This document shows positions 12,100 through 23,725 of a stretch of 64,000 bases of DNA, piece after piece. The stretch lies in NCBI RefSeq assembly GCF_027409185.1, contig NC_084463.1, positions 159,193,869-159,257,868 of the forward strand, written 5' to 3'. The notes under the pieces are model-generated. The model made no database searches, was not told the DNA's origin, and saw only the letters and a list, made by a program, of their open reading frames with translations. The DNA is from Cynocephalus volans (taxonomy: Eukaryota; Chordata; Mammalia; Dermoptera; Cynocephalidae). Position 1 is the first letter of the stretch. Every line of letters starts with the position of its first letter. Position numbers and translations under genes: made by a program.

Positions 12100-13020
12100 A
12101 AACAGCTTTATTGAGACAATTTCACATACTGTATAGTTCATCCACTTAAAGAGTATAGCTCAAGGTTTTTTAGTATAGTTGTGACTACAGGGTTGTGCAA
12201 CCATCATCACTGTTTAATTTTAGAAGATTTTAGTCCTCTCAAAAGAGTCCTCTGTTGAATGTTCATTCCTAACACAGAGAACTGACAAACGTTTGAGGTA
12301 ATGGATATATTAAGTAGACTGATATGATCATTGCACATAGTATGAGGGTACCCAATTATCATATTGTACTACATAAATATATACAATTTTCATGGGTCAA
12401 TTAAGAAAGATAGAGAGAGAAAAAAGAAACCTCATAACCATTCCTCCATTCACTAACACCCCAGCCCTAAACAACCACTATCTACTTTCTGTCTCTATAG
12501 ATTTGCTTATTAGACTTGTATAATATGTGGTCTTTAGTGATTGGCTTCTTGCCTAGCCTAATGTCTTCAATATTCATCCATGCTGTAGCACGTAGCATCA
12601 GAACCGCATTCCTTTTTATTGACAAATAAGATTCCATTGTATGGAAATACTACATTTTATTCATCCATTCAACAGTTGATGGGCATTTGGATTGTTTCCA
12701 CTTTTTGGCTATTATGAATAATGCTTCTGTGAACATTGGTGTATACAAGTTTTTATGTTGTTGTATGTCTTTTTATTTTTCTTGGGTATTTACCTACGAG
12801 TGGAATTACTAGATCATATTATAGCTCTATGTTTAACTTTTTGAGGAACTGCCGAATTGTTTTCCAAAGATGCTGCACTATTTTATATTCCCATTACGAA
12901 TGTATGAGGATTCTAATTTCTCCATATCCTTGTCAATGTTTGTTATTGTCTTTATTATTATAGCCATTCTAGTGGGTTCACTGGGTTTATGATTCATATT
13001 TTCCTTATTACTAATGATGT
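12100..13020 (-). mobile_element. Old L1 3' region, antisense
   Basis: Starts with aacagctttattgagacaat and runs through 3' UTR-like text of old L1M-type elements. A younger + strand L1 tail appears to sit within it at about 12285-12425. Confidence 0.6.
12285..12425 (+). mobile_element. L1 3' tail inserted in older L1
   Basis: gtttgaggtaatggatatat to acataaatatatacaatttt is L1 3' UTR end in + orientation inside antisense L1 text. Ends approximate. Confidence 0.55.
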
Positions 13021-13064
13021 TGTACATCTTTTCATGTGCTTATTGGCCATTTGTATATCTTTTT

Positions 13065-13070
<6 letters not shown>

Positions 13071-13104
<34 letters not shown>
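13071..13104. repeat. (AT)n microsatellite
   Basis: Seventeen AT units next to the T-tail of the SINE at 13122, between its target-site duplications (13054-13066 and 13225-13237), so it probably grew from the SINE tail. Confidence 0.9.
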
Positions 13105-13107
<3 letters not shown>

Positions 13108-13121
13108 TTACATAATATAAA

Positions 13122-13222
13122 TTTTTTTTTTTTTTTTTTTGGCTGGCCAGTACAGAGATCAAACCCTGGACCTTGGTGTTATCAGCACTACGCTCTAACC
13201 ATCTGAGCTAACCTGCCAGTCC
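13122..13222 (-). mobile_element. tRNA-Ile-derived SINE, monomer (CYN-type)
   Basis: Antisense: T-tail, ggctggccagtacagagatc, aaccctggaccttggtgtta, tcagcactacgctctaacca, end ccagtcc. Duplication tatatcttttttg lies outside the AT-rich tail. Confidence 0.88.
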
Positions 13223-13313
13223 TATATATCTTTTTTGGATAAATGTCTATTCAGAACCTTTGCCATTTTTCAGTTGGGTTATTTTTCTTTTTATTATCAA
13301 GTTATAACTATTT

Positions 13314-13336
13314 ATATTATATATATATATATATAT
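13314..13336. repeat. (AT)n microsatellite
   Basis: Short pure AT run in AT-rich intron sequence. Confidence 0.8.
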
Positions 13337-13406
13337 TCTAGACACCTTATGAGATATATAGTTAGCAAATATATTCTCTCATTCTGTGCATTTTCTCATC
13401 ACTTTT

Positions 13407-13501
13407 TTTTTTTTTTTTTTAAGATGACCAGTAAGGGGATCTTAACCCTTGACTTGGTGTTATCAGCACCACAGTCTCCCAAGTAAGCCACGGGCCAGCC
13501 C
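13407..13501 (-). mobile_element. tRNA-derived SINE, right-type monomer
   Basis: Antisense: T-tail, aagatgaccagtaaggggat, cttaacccttgacttggtgt, end ccacgggccagccc. Duplication ttctcatcactttt (13393-13406) and ttctcatcacttta (13502-13515). Confidence 0.9.
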
Positions 13502-14024
13502 TTCTCATCACTTTATTGATAGTACCATTAGACAGGGTGGGCAGTCTGAGGAATTACCCATTGAGCCAGGATCTGAATGAATTGAAGGAGCAAGCTATCG
13601 GAATTTGTGGGAGAGGATTATTCCAGACAGAGGTTTGATGTATTGAATCATCTTTTCCAAGCTCTCCCTCTATATTCCCCCTTTCATTAAGTCCCTCTTC
13701 TAGCCCATACTATAAGTCCACCATTTATAAGGCTGAGCCCAGAGTCCTCTAAACTATTGTGCAGGTTGTATACTGCACACAATCTAGGGGACACTGTTAT
13801 ATTTCTTATGACAGTTTTCCAGTAGATGGCAGTAGTAAAGTTCATGAGGACAAGGTGGGTTTTTCTAATTTGCACAAAGATAGAAATTTCTCATTTGCAT
13901 TTAGTCTCATGTCTTCTTTATCCCTTTTTCCTTTTCTGATACATCAAGGTCCTTTTCTGTCTGGGCCCCAACCTTATCCTCTAAGCTTTATTTTCTTTTT
14001 CTCTTTCTTTCTTTCAAATATTTA

Positions 14025-14700
14025 GAATTTATACAAGAATTATAGTTATTGCACAAAAAACTCCCCTATAACCTTAGCTTTAGGTCACCCATTGTTGACA
14101 TTTGCCCACATGTGCTTTATCACTTCCTCCCTCTCTGTATGGATACTTGTTCTCTCCTCAGCCATGTGAGAATTAGTTGCAGACATCCTGCTCTTTACCG
14201 CTAAATATTTTGAAGTGTGTCTCCTTCAAACAACAACTTTTTTGTTGTTTGTTTTACATAACCACAGTATACTTACCAAATTTAGGAAATTTAACATTGA
14301 TTCAGTACTTTTATCAGTTATGTAGTACACATTCAAATTTTGTCAGTTGTCCCAGTGATGTCTTATACATCATATTTTTTATATATGCTATTTTTACACG
14401 CTTCATCAGGGTCCAGTCTAGGATCACACTTGCCTTTGCCTTTATGCATTGTCATATCTCCTTACTCATCTTTAATTTGAAAAAGTTCTTCAGCCTTTGT
14501 CTTTCACACCATTGATATTTTTGAAAGAATGCAGGCCAGTTGTTTTGTAGAACATTTGTCAAGCTGGGTTTGTCTGGTGTTTTCTTATTAGATTCAGGCT
14601 ATATGTTTTTGGGCAGGAGTACCACAGAAGTGATGTCGTGTCTTTCTCAGTGCTGTACATCCAGAGGCACCGGTATCAGTCGTTCCACTGCTGGTGATAT
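14025..14700 (-). mobile_element. Ancient L1-like segment, antisense
   Basis: Text resembling the reverse complement of old L1M 3' UTR (for example gtccagtctaggatcacact near 14410). Open frames here are composition effects. Assignment tentative. Confidence 0.45.
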
Positions 14701-16375
14701 TGGTCCTCTAAGCACTCTGTGTTGAAATGTTCTTGTAGTCATATGAACTCTGGCATGTATGTACTTGGACTCTGACTGTAGGAATTTTCCTGCTAAGTAT
14801 TCGCTCTCTCAAGTAGGCAGCATTCTGTTCCATCTCTCTGTTCAGAAAGATAAGCCTGAGTTGCCTCCCAGTTCTCTCTCTCTTTTGCAACATCATTATC
14901 TGAGACTCATGCTTCCCATCAGGAACCATAATACCTCTTTTATTAAGTCACATCCCCTAGCCAGGATGTCTAAACCAATGATTATTTCTTCCATTCCGTC
15001 AGCATATTTTTAGTGTTTTCTTGGTTTAAAGTTAGGTTCTTTGGCTCTAGCAAAGTTAAGCTTCGGAGCAGTGGTTTCAGAGGAGAGTTTTATAGCTGAA
15101 TATGGGAAGACTTAGGTGCCATCGGGTCAGTTTGAATCAGACTCAGGTTCGTTTTATCCCAAATCACAGTTTTTCAGGCTAACCTTATTTTGATTACAGT
15201 TAAAATTTGAGTGTTTGCTGCATGTCATTTACAGTGCTAAACACTCTGTGTGTGGTAGCTTTATGTATTCCTTAAAACAACTCTAGAAAGTAGATGCTGT
15301 TTTCTTTGGTTTACAGATGAGGAAATGGAGGCTTTAAAAGGTTAAAATAATATGGTTGGGAATTACCAGAACTCACACTCATGTCTCTCCAACTCCAAAG
15401 CCCTTCTCCTCTCCTTTGTAAGTAAAGAGTAGCTGGGAGGAAAGTCAGGACGGGGCTGCAAGTGTTGAAGTTAGCCTTCAAAGACTGAAATGCAAACAGT
15501 AGTGTCATTGCTAGATTGCAGGTAATTGTCAGCAGCTGCCATCCAGAATTGTGTTGTTTTGTTTTTTAAAAGGCTAGCCAAGTGCAGCAGTGGGAGTGGA
15601 GAAGGAACAAAGAAATCTGTAACTGGTTGTAATCAATTAGTTTTTAACACCACTGCACTCGGACCAACCCCTCCAGAGTTTTGGAGGTGTCTTTAAGGAG
15701 AAGAACTTAGATTTTTCTAGTTTGGATGTCCCCAACCGTAAGACCCAGTTGCCTGGGATCGTCCTGGTTATACCATTTCCTGACCGTTATTAATAGTGCC
15801 TTACTCACTTTTAAAAGTATTGTGGTTTGGATAATTATATGGCCCACCATCCATAATCCTTCCTGAGTTATCTTCAGATTAACATAGAGACTGGTGTTTC
15901 ATTGTAACTAGCACTAATAGAAGTTGGTCTGTTTTTATTCACTTTCTTTGCTACCATGCCAATTTATACATTTCAAGTTAGCTTTGGTTTTACAGTCTGT
16001 TGACCCAACTAATTTAAAGGCATGGTTTGCTTAAGTTAGCAAGATTTTCCACACTTGCTCTATCATCCTTTCTGCCAAAATATTTAAGGTAAATGACACT
16101 TTACCCCTGTGTACTTTGGTAGCTGAAATAAGCTCATAAGTTTTTATAAACCTATTCTGAAACCTAATCAGTATAGCAGAGGAACCTTTTGCAGCATGAA
16201 TCATCACCCCTAGCATAATTTGGTTTTCACTTATCAGATTATCTTAAAGTGGGGTGTACCTGTATTTGCGTACTAGTGTGATGCTGCATAGGTGTGCATA
16301 ACACAGCCAGAGAGTAGTCCTAGGCTTGTGGCTTGTGGGTGTTCTTAAATTTTATATTCTCTTCTCTTTTGGCAG
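14701..16375. other. RTN3 intron end
   Basis: Largely unique intronic sequence with one MIR at 15222-15395, running up to the acceptor at 16375. No other feature is seen. Confidence 0.6.
15222..15395 (-). mobile_element. MIR SINE (ancient)
   Basis: Antisense MIR: cagatgaggaaatggaggct and flanking core, diverged. Confidence 0.7.
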
Positions 16376-16583
16376 TGCATGATCTGATTTTCTGGAGAGA
16401 TGTGAAGAAGACTGGGTTTGTCTTCGGCACAACGCTGATCATGCTACTTTCCCTGGCCGCTTTCAGTGTCATCAGTGTGGTTTCTTACCTCATCCTGGCT
16501 CTTCTCTCTGTCACCATCAGCTTCAGGGTCTACAAGTCTGTCATCCAAGCTGTACAGAAGTCAGAAGAAGGCCATCCATTCAA
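16376..16583 (+). CDS. RTN3: RTN3 exon: first exon of reticulon homology domain
   Basis: The acceptor is a pyrimidine-rich tract ending ttttggcag at 16375; the donor GTGAGT starts at 16584. 208 nt, entered with two bases of a split Val codon and left after two bases of a Lys codon. It encodes the VHDLIFWRD entry motif and the first long hydrophobic hairpin. The intron before it extends past the left window edge (over 16 kb). Confidence 0.96.
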
Positions 16584-19500
16584 GTGAGTTGAAGTACCAT
16601 AAGTAACATTCTACTTGTGATTTTAGTGAAGGGGTTCTCTAGGGCTGATCAGGTGTAAAAATCAAACCTCACTAAAAATCAAGATTTATGGAGCATGATG
16701 AAGCTTGATTGGTGGCATGAACCATCAACTAGAGGCCTTGAGATCACCTTAAGAAGTGGCAAAGTTAGGAACCAAGAACTTTTCGACAAACTAAAGGCTC
16801 ATACTTCAAGACCAAAGAGGATTCTCTAAATTCCTGAGCAGGGTAGGGAAAGCAGAACACCTACAGCAGTACTCAGATGGGGTCCCAAGTACATGTTTAA
16901 GCCCCCCCTTGAAATGCTAGGCTTGAGGCTGTGCTCTTGATGATATCAAAACTCACTGTGTTTGCTCATGGTTTTATTACTGATTTCCCTTCCTATCTCT
17001 CCTTTAGTTTTCTCAATACCAGAGGCAAGTCTTAATGAAATCAGTACGTCATGTATTTCTAGGATCCAATTTCTAGCTTTTCTGGTTGTGCTATAACTTT
17101 AACAGATGTTTTCTTCACACTTTTCCTCTTGAAAATCAGAGTCTGCAAAAAATTTGTACTTTAACATTAGCAAATGATAAGTTTTTTAAAAGCCCTTTTT
17201 CAAAGAAAAAGAGACCCTGCTGTGACTACACATAATAGGTATCTATCTGGAGCTCTGGTTGTTGTATTTTGGTGAAAATAGAAGGAATAATTTCAACTAT
17301 CTGTGGCATTAAAAAATGTATTGCAAATTAGTTTTAACAAACTAATAGTTTTTGAATGAATAAGAAAGTAAATTTTACTGTCTTGCAACAAGCTCAGGAG
17401 TCTAATGGGTTTTTTTTCCTCTTTTGCATGACACTATTGTGGATTTATTCGATGTTTTGTTAAGTTGTATTAATTACAACATCTAGTTTTTATAAGTTTA
17501 TATTTGGTAGTAAATATTTTCTTAATAAATAGGAAGGAGAAACATGCCTATCATTTTTCTGTTTTCCCCACAAGACTGTAGGCTTCTTAAGGAAAAAGAA
17601 GTCTTATCTTTCCTGATATCCCAGCACATAGCAGAGTGTCTGTGTATGCAGAAGGCACTCAGCAAATACTGTTACACATGGTTACATCTCAATTCTGGGA
17701 ACAGAACCCAGATCTTTCTGTCTTCTGCAGTTTTCAACCCTATCAAATTCAATATCTCTATCCTCCTTTTTTGTTTTATAATGCCTTCTTTACCATTCTG
17801 AAATGAAATTCATAGATAATATAATCTACAAATATAATGTCAAAAAGAGATCATAATTATAATATAAAGGGGTGATAAAATAGAAAGCCATTTATAATAA
17901 AGTAACATGTATTTTAGTCAATGTTTAATTGCTTGGACATGGCTATACCAAAAAACATAATGAAGAAGTCAGATATTTGCATCTACCTGGATAATCACCA
18001 GTACAGATGTGGTTTGCCAAAATGTTTTTTTAAAAAAAAAAAAACTCAGTAAAGTTTTAGCATAAACAAAATTCAGTTTTAGGAATTCACAATATGTTAA
18101 AAGTGTGGAAGAAAAAAGCCTTGTTTTTGTATGTTCTGGCCCATTAATTATAAGTAAATATGTTCACCTTCATGAATATCCAATAAGCTATGAGGCACTA
18201 ATACTTATGCAGAATATAGGACAATTCTTTATTGTTCATGACCGTCCCACACTTTACAGTCACTTTGCAGACACTTTGCATCATCCTTGCCTCTGCCCAC
18301 TAAATGACAGTAGTGTCCCCACCCCACCCCATGACAACAAAAAATGCCCCTACAGATTTCTAAAGTCCATCCTGGGAGCCAATTTCACACTCTAAAGAAC
18401 TGCTATGCTAATAGAAAGTCTTCTCCTCTCATGTCAAATGTGTGACTGTTGTTTCTTCTTCTGGAAGAGCCTACCTGGATGTAGATATTACTCTGTCCTC
18501 GGAAGCCTTCCATAATTACGTGAATGCTGCCATGGTGCACATCAACAGGGCCCTGAAACTCATTATTCGTCTCTTTCTGGTGGAAGATCTGGTTGACTCC
18601 TTGAAGGTTAGTTGCTTCTGCAGCTTTTGGTGAGACTGAGAAAAAATCAGGGACTGGGTTATAATTCAGGGGAAAAACAGTACATAAGAGTTTTATCAGA
18701 CAAAAATTGAACACATGCTTATTTCAGCCTGTAAAAATGGGGCTGAGTCAATACAGAGAAAAGTACTGCCTCCTGCTGGAGAACAAACATCAGAACAGGG
18801 GTGCTGTGATTGGCAGCAGTGCAGTTACAGTCTTTGGACCTAAGGGAGCTACAGAATTCTCTCACACCCCTCAGATGTATAGCACAAGTAGGGAAACCTT
18901 CATCTTGAAATCGTGTCTATGTCAGACATCACCAAATGTATGCAGACTTAATTAGCTGGAGGAAAGTGGCATCAGTCAACCTGAATTTTGTGTTGTAGTT
19001 ATTTCTGCTTAACCCTCTGACTTTGGCCTCCACAGCTGGCTGTCTTCATGTGGCTGATGACCTATGTTGGTGCCGTTTTTAATGGAATCACCCTTCTGAT
19101 TCTTGGTAAGGTGGCAGGGAAAATGTTTCCATGCTCTTTGAAGTAATTTGTAAGAATAAGAGTGAAAAGAATGCCCATCATGGCTCTGCTCATTCCACTT
19201 GGCCCAGCCTTTAATGTCCGGGAGACCTTGAAGTAGATACTGGAGGAACCTGTGTTTGTGATCGCAGGTCTATTAAGTGGGCCCAATTACAAGGAAATAT
19301 CAAAACGGCCAGAAGTAAAGGAGATTTGTCTAGGTTTGGTTTAAATATGAGGATCTTACTTATAGAAACCATTTTTGTAATTTGGAAATTATTTGTGGTA
19401 CAAAGATGGCAGCCTTTGCACCTGGAAAGGTTTTTTTTTAATACTACCCTAAATTAGCTCTCTTTATCTAATTGTCCTTAAATGGGAGCTCTAGCCAGGA

Positions 19501-22500
19501 TTTCTCATTTTGAGGAAGATCTATGTTTCCCTATTTTTTATGATAAAAAAAGTGTGTTATTCTGAGTCTTGAGATTTTGTGACTGTCTCACATTTACACT
19601 TGCCCATGTCCCATGATTCTGTCTTACAGCCGAACTGCTCATTTTCAGCGTCCCAATTATCTATGAGAAATACAAGGTAAGCATTTGTCTGTTCTAAAGC
19701 AGATATGCCGGTTGATGTATGACTAGTTTTAGTTCATTTTTGAGGCATTGAAAGTTCAGAGGAGTCTTTTTATAATACATTTCTACAATCTAATTTTGTA
19801 AGTCAAGTGCCTATTAAAAAACTGGTAACAGTGGTTTCCTCCAAGGAGAGGAATTTGGTTATCTAGGAGAGATATGGGTAGGAGAGAGACACTTTTTATA
19901 CCTTGTTGCGTGCTTTTTAATTTCTGTCACGTGGACGCATTATCTATTCAAAAATAATAAGTTGGAAAATGCTTAAATGAATAAAAGCTGAGTGTCTAAA
20001 AAATAAACTTAAACTGTAGGCTATTAAGGGAATCCATCAGTGTGAACATATGTTTGCATTGTAGAATGATGTATACAGAATATACTAGATGGTATGAGGT
20101 TATTCTTTATGGATTAAGTCATCCATCAACAGACTTTGTGGTTTTTTGGTATTAAGTGAATTCATCTTACCCAGGAGCCGAAACACATTTATAATTACAG
20201 AATATGGATTAGATATAGCTGGGCACCATGTCATGTGCCTGTAGTCCCGGCTACTTGGGAGGCTGAGGTAGGAGGATCGCTTGAGCCCAAGAGTTCTGGG
20301 CTATGCCAATCAGTTGTCTGCACTAAGTTCACCATCAATATAGTGACCTCCTAGGAGCAGGGGACCACCAGGTTGTCTAAAGAAGGATGAACCAGCCTAG
20401 GTCAGAAACAAAGCAGGTTAAAACTCCCCTGCTGATAAGTAGTGAGATCACGCCTGTGAATAGCACTCCAGCCTGGGTAACACAGTGAGACCCCATCTCT
20501 GGGGGGGGGGGGAAGTAAAGTAAAAAAGAATATAGATTAGGCACATGGTTTCTAGTATTCAGAAAATGCTGTACTCCAGTGTCTTTAAGGGAAATACCTA
20601 CTAAATAAGACTTACCTCTGCAAAAGATGAGTGATTTTTATTTTAACGAAGTATGGCATAGTTTGAAGTCTAAAACCAGAAGTTTTTTTAAATACTTTAA
20701 AAAACTGGGCATTATTTTCATTTTCCATACTACTCAACAGTATTTAAAAAATGGTTAAACTAGACAGAAGAACAGTGCCTTCAAGAAAATTGTTAATCTC
20801 TGTGTTGCCACAACTGAGTATACTTTTCTTCCTTAAAAGACCCAGATTGATCACTATGTTGGCATTGCCCGGGATCAGACCAAGTCAATTGTTGAAAAGT
20901 AAGTATGTTGAGGGACCATATTTCATCATGACATGTGCTTTTCTTCCCAGTTATTTTTAGTCCCCTATTTAAAATGCTGATACAAAAGAAAGTAATTTCA
21001 TCCTGAGAAAAACTTGGTTAATAGTTGTTGTGTTTTTTTTACTAGAAATTTAATTTTTAATAGAAATTATTTCACCTGCTTCTTAAAAAAAAATCCTTTG
21101 TACCTTAGATTATAAAGGATCGGTGGAATCAGGACCACTATGCCTTTTTGAACTGACTTTTAAATATTCTTAGTTGTCTCCCCACCTTCATTTTCATATG
21201 TATCAGTTAAGCCAAACTCTTCCTTCTTTCTTCACAAATGAAAATTTTATGCTCAATGGGCATTGGGTAAAGAAAAAAAATTTTTAGTAAATAAATAATT
21301 TAAGACTCAAAGCTCTTTTCTAAGATTACCAAATTCCTGTTTTATTTTTTTGACCAGTTAATATACATATATATTTTTTAAAGATGACTGGTAAGAGGAT
21401 CTTAACCCTTGACTTGGTGTTGTCAGCACCACACTCTCCCAAGTGAGCTAACCGGCCATCTTTATGTATGGATCTGAACCCGTGGCCTTGGTGTTATCAG
21501 CACTGCACTCTCCCATGTGAGCCATGGGCCGGCCCTGATCAATTAATATTTAAATCAAGTAATAAAATATTGATAAATATCTTTATGACTCCCTATATCA
21601 AGAAGCTGTTTTCTTCTTTTTATTTTGAATTATCATTATTTTTTTTTTTTTTAAAGATGACTGGTAAGGGGATCTTAACCCTTGACTTGGTGTTATTAGC
21701 ACCACACTCTCCCAAGTGAGCCTTGGGCCAGCCCTTATTTTGAATTATTTCTAGCAAGTACTATGAACCCAATATTTCTCATTAAAATGTTAACATTTTT
21801 TCGCAAGGTGTCATAACACCAAGGTCCAGGGTTTGGATCCCTATACCAGCCAGCTGCCAGGAAAAAAAAAAATGTTAACATTTTTAATATTTTTCAAATA
21901 TTCTTTAAAAAACAAAGTATCACAAATAGTTAAATCCCCTCAAGTTCCTTTCATACCCCACATGTTAGTGCTTTTTCCAGCTTTATAAAAAGGAAAATGG
22001 GAATATAACATAACCAGACAGATCTGGCATGATGCCCAGGTCTTCACCTGCTTTTTTTGCATTTGCACTGGTGCTAAAACCAGGCAGACAATTAGCACAA
22101 ATATATATCTGGTTGCTGTTTACCCCTGATTTGTGAAAGACGGTCATAGCTCGGCTACAAATTGATGTCTTGATTGCCATGTTACCTGGCTTGGGTCATT
22201 GCTGTGGGATGTGATGTGTGGAGAGTAGCCTTGATCTTGGCGATGAGTAGCCTTAATGATTTCAGAATACCTTTGTCAGAATAAAGTAGAGCTTTGGTGT
22301 CCTGTGAAGGGCTGGGAACTGTTTCCAGCTCCTATAATCATGGGAACCAGGAACCAATGACTCATGTCCTTTTTAAATGTTTCCTTGACCCTTGACTTCT
22401 GTTCCTTTTGTGGCAGTAGTGGGTGACTTAACATTTCTTTACCTGTACCTCACAGAGCCAAAGAGATGGGTTCTTGCATTGGCCAGTGTGCAGAAAGCAT

Positions 22501-22826
22501 AGCAAGTAGGCATTATGCCCGGGCACCTCTCAGTCTTCTCTAGAACCCCAGTGAAGGACGGCAGCAGGGGGAGGGGATGGATATTTGTGGACATCTCAGG
22601 ATCATCCTAGCCCAGACTCAGCTCCTGCCTCTCTTTCCATCCATCCCTGTGAAAATGGGAGAATGTTTTTCACATTGCTTCAGCAAATGCTAGGCTCTTC
22701 TAGCATCATTGTTAAAATAAAAACCTAGGACAAATGCTTATGTTTTACCCACCTTTTTTTTTTTCTTTTTTCCTTAATAGGATCCAAGCAAAACTTCCCG
22801 GAATCGCCAAAAAAAAGGCAGAATAA
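16376..22826 (+). CDS. RTN3: Reticulon-3, C-terminal six coding exons (whole reticulon homology domain)
   Basis: Joined coding segments are 16376-16583, 18468-18606, 19036-19105, 19630-19676, 20840-20898 and 22781-22826. Every intron has GT/AG ends and the frame stays open to TAA at 22824-22826. They encode the last 189 residues, counting the valine split at the first acceptor. Seen: a hydrophobic hairpin at residues 14-50, a 66-residue hydrophilic loop at 51-116, a second hairpin at 117-151, and a lysine-rich end KKKAE. This is the reticulon homology domain. In the family it wedges into the ER membrane and makes tubule curvature. RTN3 also binds BACE1, where a QID triplet is known to matter; QID is present at 20843-20851. 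Long RTN3 isoforms act as ER-phagy receptors, but that N-terminal part lies outside the window. Very high match to remembered human RTN3, with a few conservative changes. Confidence 0.97.
16584..18467 (+). other. RTN3: RTN3 intron after first RHD exon
   Basis: Intron from GTGAGT to ctggaag. It contains an L2-like 3' end at 17560-17685 and is otherwise unassigned, without extra exons seen. Confidence 0.85.
17560..17685 (+). mobile_element. L2 LINE 3' end (ancient)
   Basis: Pattern of an L2 tail: gactgtaggcttcttaagga then atcccagcacatagcagagt and ggcactcagcaaatactg. Shared placental repeat. Confidence 0.65.
18468..18606 (+). CDS. RTN3: RTN3 exon: hydrophilic loop
   Basis: The acceptor AG is at 18466-18467 and the donor GTTAGT starts at 18607. 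139 nt, ending in phase 0 after the Lys of DSLK. It encodes most of the 66-residue loop between the two hairpins, including [17 protein letters not shown]. Confidence 0.96.
19036..19105 (+). CDS. RTN3: RTN3 exon: start of second membrane hairpin
   Basis: Acceptor ccacag ends at 19035; donor GTAAGG starts at 19106. 70 nt, beginning in phase 0 and ending one base into an Ala codon. It encodes [17 protein letters not shown] and the following hydrophobic residues. Confidence 0.96.
19630..19676 (+). CDS. RTN3: RTN3 exon: end of second membrane hairpin
   Basis: Acceptor ttacag ends at 19629; donor GTAAGC starts at 19677. 47 nt. It completes the split Ala codon and encodes [15 protein letters not shown], ending in phase 0. 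Confidence 0.95.
20218..20500 (+). pseudogene. Full-length 7SL RNA retropseudogene in an RTN3 intron
   Basis: The sequence follows 7SL RNA from its 5' Alu-like domain (gcctgtagtcccggctactt) through the S domain (gtgacctcctaggagcaggg) to the 3' Alu-like domain ending ccccatctct. The central S domain shows it is 7SL and not Alu. About 8 bases are missing after ttctgggct. Flanking copies agaatatggattag (20199-20212) and agaatatagattag (20527-20540) are target-site duplications, so L1-type retroposition made it. It diverges from functional 7SL and is not expected to be active. A run of 12 G follows where an A-tail would be expected. Confidence 0.9.
20501..20512 (+). repeat. Poly-G run at the end of a 7SL pseudogene
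   Basis: Twelve G residues directly follow the 7SL 3' end, before an A-rich remnant aagtaaagtaaaaaag. Possibly expansion within the tail, or an assembly or sequencing artefact. Confidence 0.8.
20840..20898 (+). CDS. RTN3: RTN3 exon: cytosolic tail with QID triplet
   Basis: Acceptor AG is at 20838-20839 and donor GTAAGT starts at 20899. 59 nt. It encodes [19 protein letters not shown]. The QID triplet, reported to be needed for BACE1 binding, is at 20843-20851. A 7SL RNA pseudogene lies in the intron just upstream. Confidence 0.95.
21365..21536 (-). mobile_element. tRNA-Ile-derived SINE, dimer
   Basis: Two antisense tRNA-like units: aagatgactggtaagaggat... and gatctgaacccgtggccttg..., ending gccatgggccggccct. 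Duplication gaccagttaatat and gatcaattaatat. Confidence 0.9.
21634..21734 (-). mobile_element. tRNA-derived SINE, right-type monomer
   Basis: Antisense: T-tail, aagatgactggtaaggggat, end cttgggccagccc. Exact duplication ttattttgaattat at 21620-21633 and 21735-21748. Confidence 0.92.
21801..21869 (+). mobile_element. tRNA-Ile-derived SINE, 5'-truncated
   Basis: The 3' half of the tRNA-like unit (gtcataacaccaaggtccag, ggatccctataccagccagc) plus A-tail, with exact duplication aaatgttaacattttt at 21785-21800 and 21870-21885. Confidence 0.9.
22781..22826 (+). CDS. RTN3: RTN3 terminal coding exon
   Basis: A strong polypyrimidine tract and acceptor taatag end at 22780. 46 coding nt give [15 protein letters not shown] and then TAA at 22824-22826. 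The lysine-rich end resembles an ER retention signal, as is usual in reticulons. The 3' UTR follows without a further intron. Confidence 0.96.
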
Positions 22827-23719
22827 GCACATGGAAACCAGAAATGCAACAGTTACTAAAATACCATTTAATAGTTCTAATGTTGTTACTTGTATTATGA
22901 AGGAACATGCTCAGCGTCAGCTTGAGCCTGCATTCCAAGCTTTTTTTTTTTTTTAATTTGGTGTTTTCTCCCCTCCTTTCCCTTTACCCTCAGTATCAAG
23001 CACAAGAATTGTTGGACTAAAAGAAGAACTATCTTAGAACCCAAAAGAAAAAGAAAGAATCAAATTAATAGAATAAATCAATATCTTAGTGGTAGTAGAG
23101 CTTTTACCTGTAGCTTGAAAGGGGAAAGATTGGAGGTAAAGGAGAAAATGAAAGGTAGAACACATCTCTTGGGTCCTTCTATCCAGTTTTCAAGGATTAG
23201 TCTTACACAGCTTCCCATTATAGTTTCGCCCTTAGTTTTAAGTTAAGAAATAATGATTAACTTATGAAGAAATTATTTGGGGACAGGAATGGGATTCCTT
23301 CAAGGCCCTTGGGTTTTTTGCAGCCCTTTCATTCCATCTTCCTGCCCCACGATGTGAGCAGCTACTCCTCATCTTTCTCTCCTTCACTTAATGGTATAAC
23401 TTTCAACTCTCATAATAACTTATAGGTGATAGTGAAAATTCCTGATTCCCAGAATGCCCCCTGATAAATAAGAATGGAAATAGAAAGTGAGACTGGAGAG
23501 GGAGTCAGGAGGAGCACCACTGTGGCTGCCACTCCCTCTGCCACTCATCCCCAGGAAGGAAAGGCTCTGCCCTTTGGGAAGGTGGTGTCTGTGTCATTTC
23601 TCTCAGACATCAGTGCTGAGCATTAGTTTAAGAACTCATTCCCCAATGTGCTTTCCTCCCTCTCCCCTGCCCACCTCACTTCAAGTTTAATGAATATGGT
23701 TGTTCTTTTCTTACTATGA

Positions 23720-23725
23720 AATAAA
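23720..23725 (+). terminator. RTN3: Proximal poly(A) signal of RTN3
   Basis: Canonical AATAAA about 895 bases past the stop codon, followed within 25 bases by TGT-rich sequence (tgtctgtaactgctgtac), as expected of a cleavage site with a downstream GU element. Confidence 0.75.

Larger units (their letters stand above)
9360..12100 (-). mobile_element. L1 fragment, antisense ORF2
   Basis: The T-rich top strand reads as the reverse complement of L1 ORF2 (for example the EN/RT region antisense near 11800-12088), broken by stops. Three SINEs interrupt it at 9604, 10257 and 11062. Inactive. Confidence 0.75.

Noticed and set aside
1-16375. Extra RTN3 exons upstream, including the large isoform exon
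   Set aside because: No reticulon-like coding segment with splice sites was seen; the region is intron and repeats.
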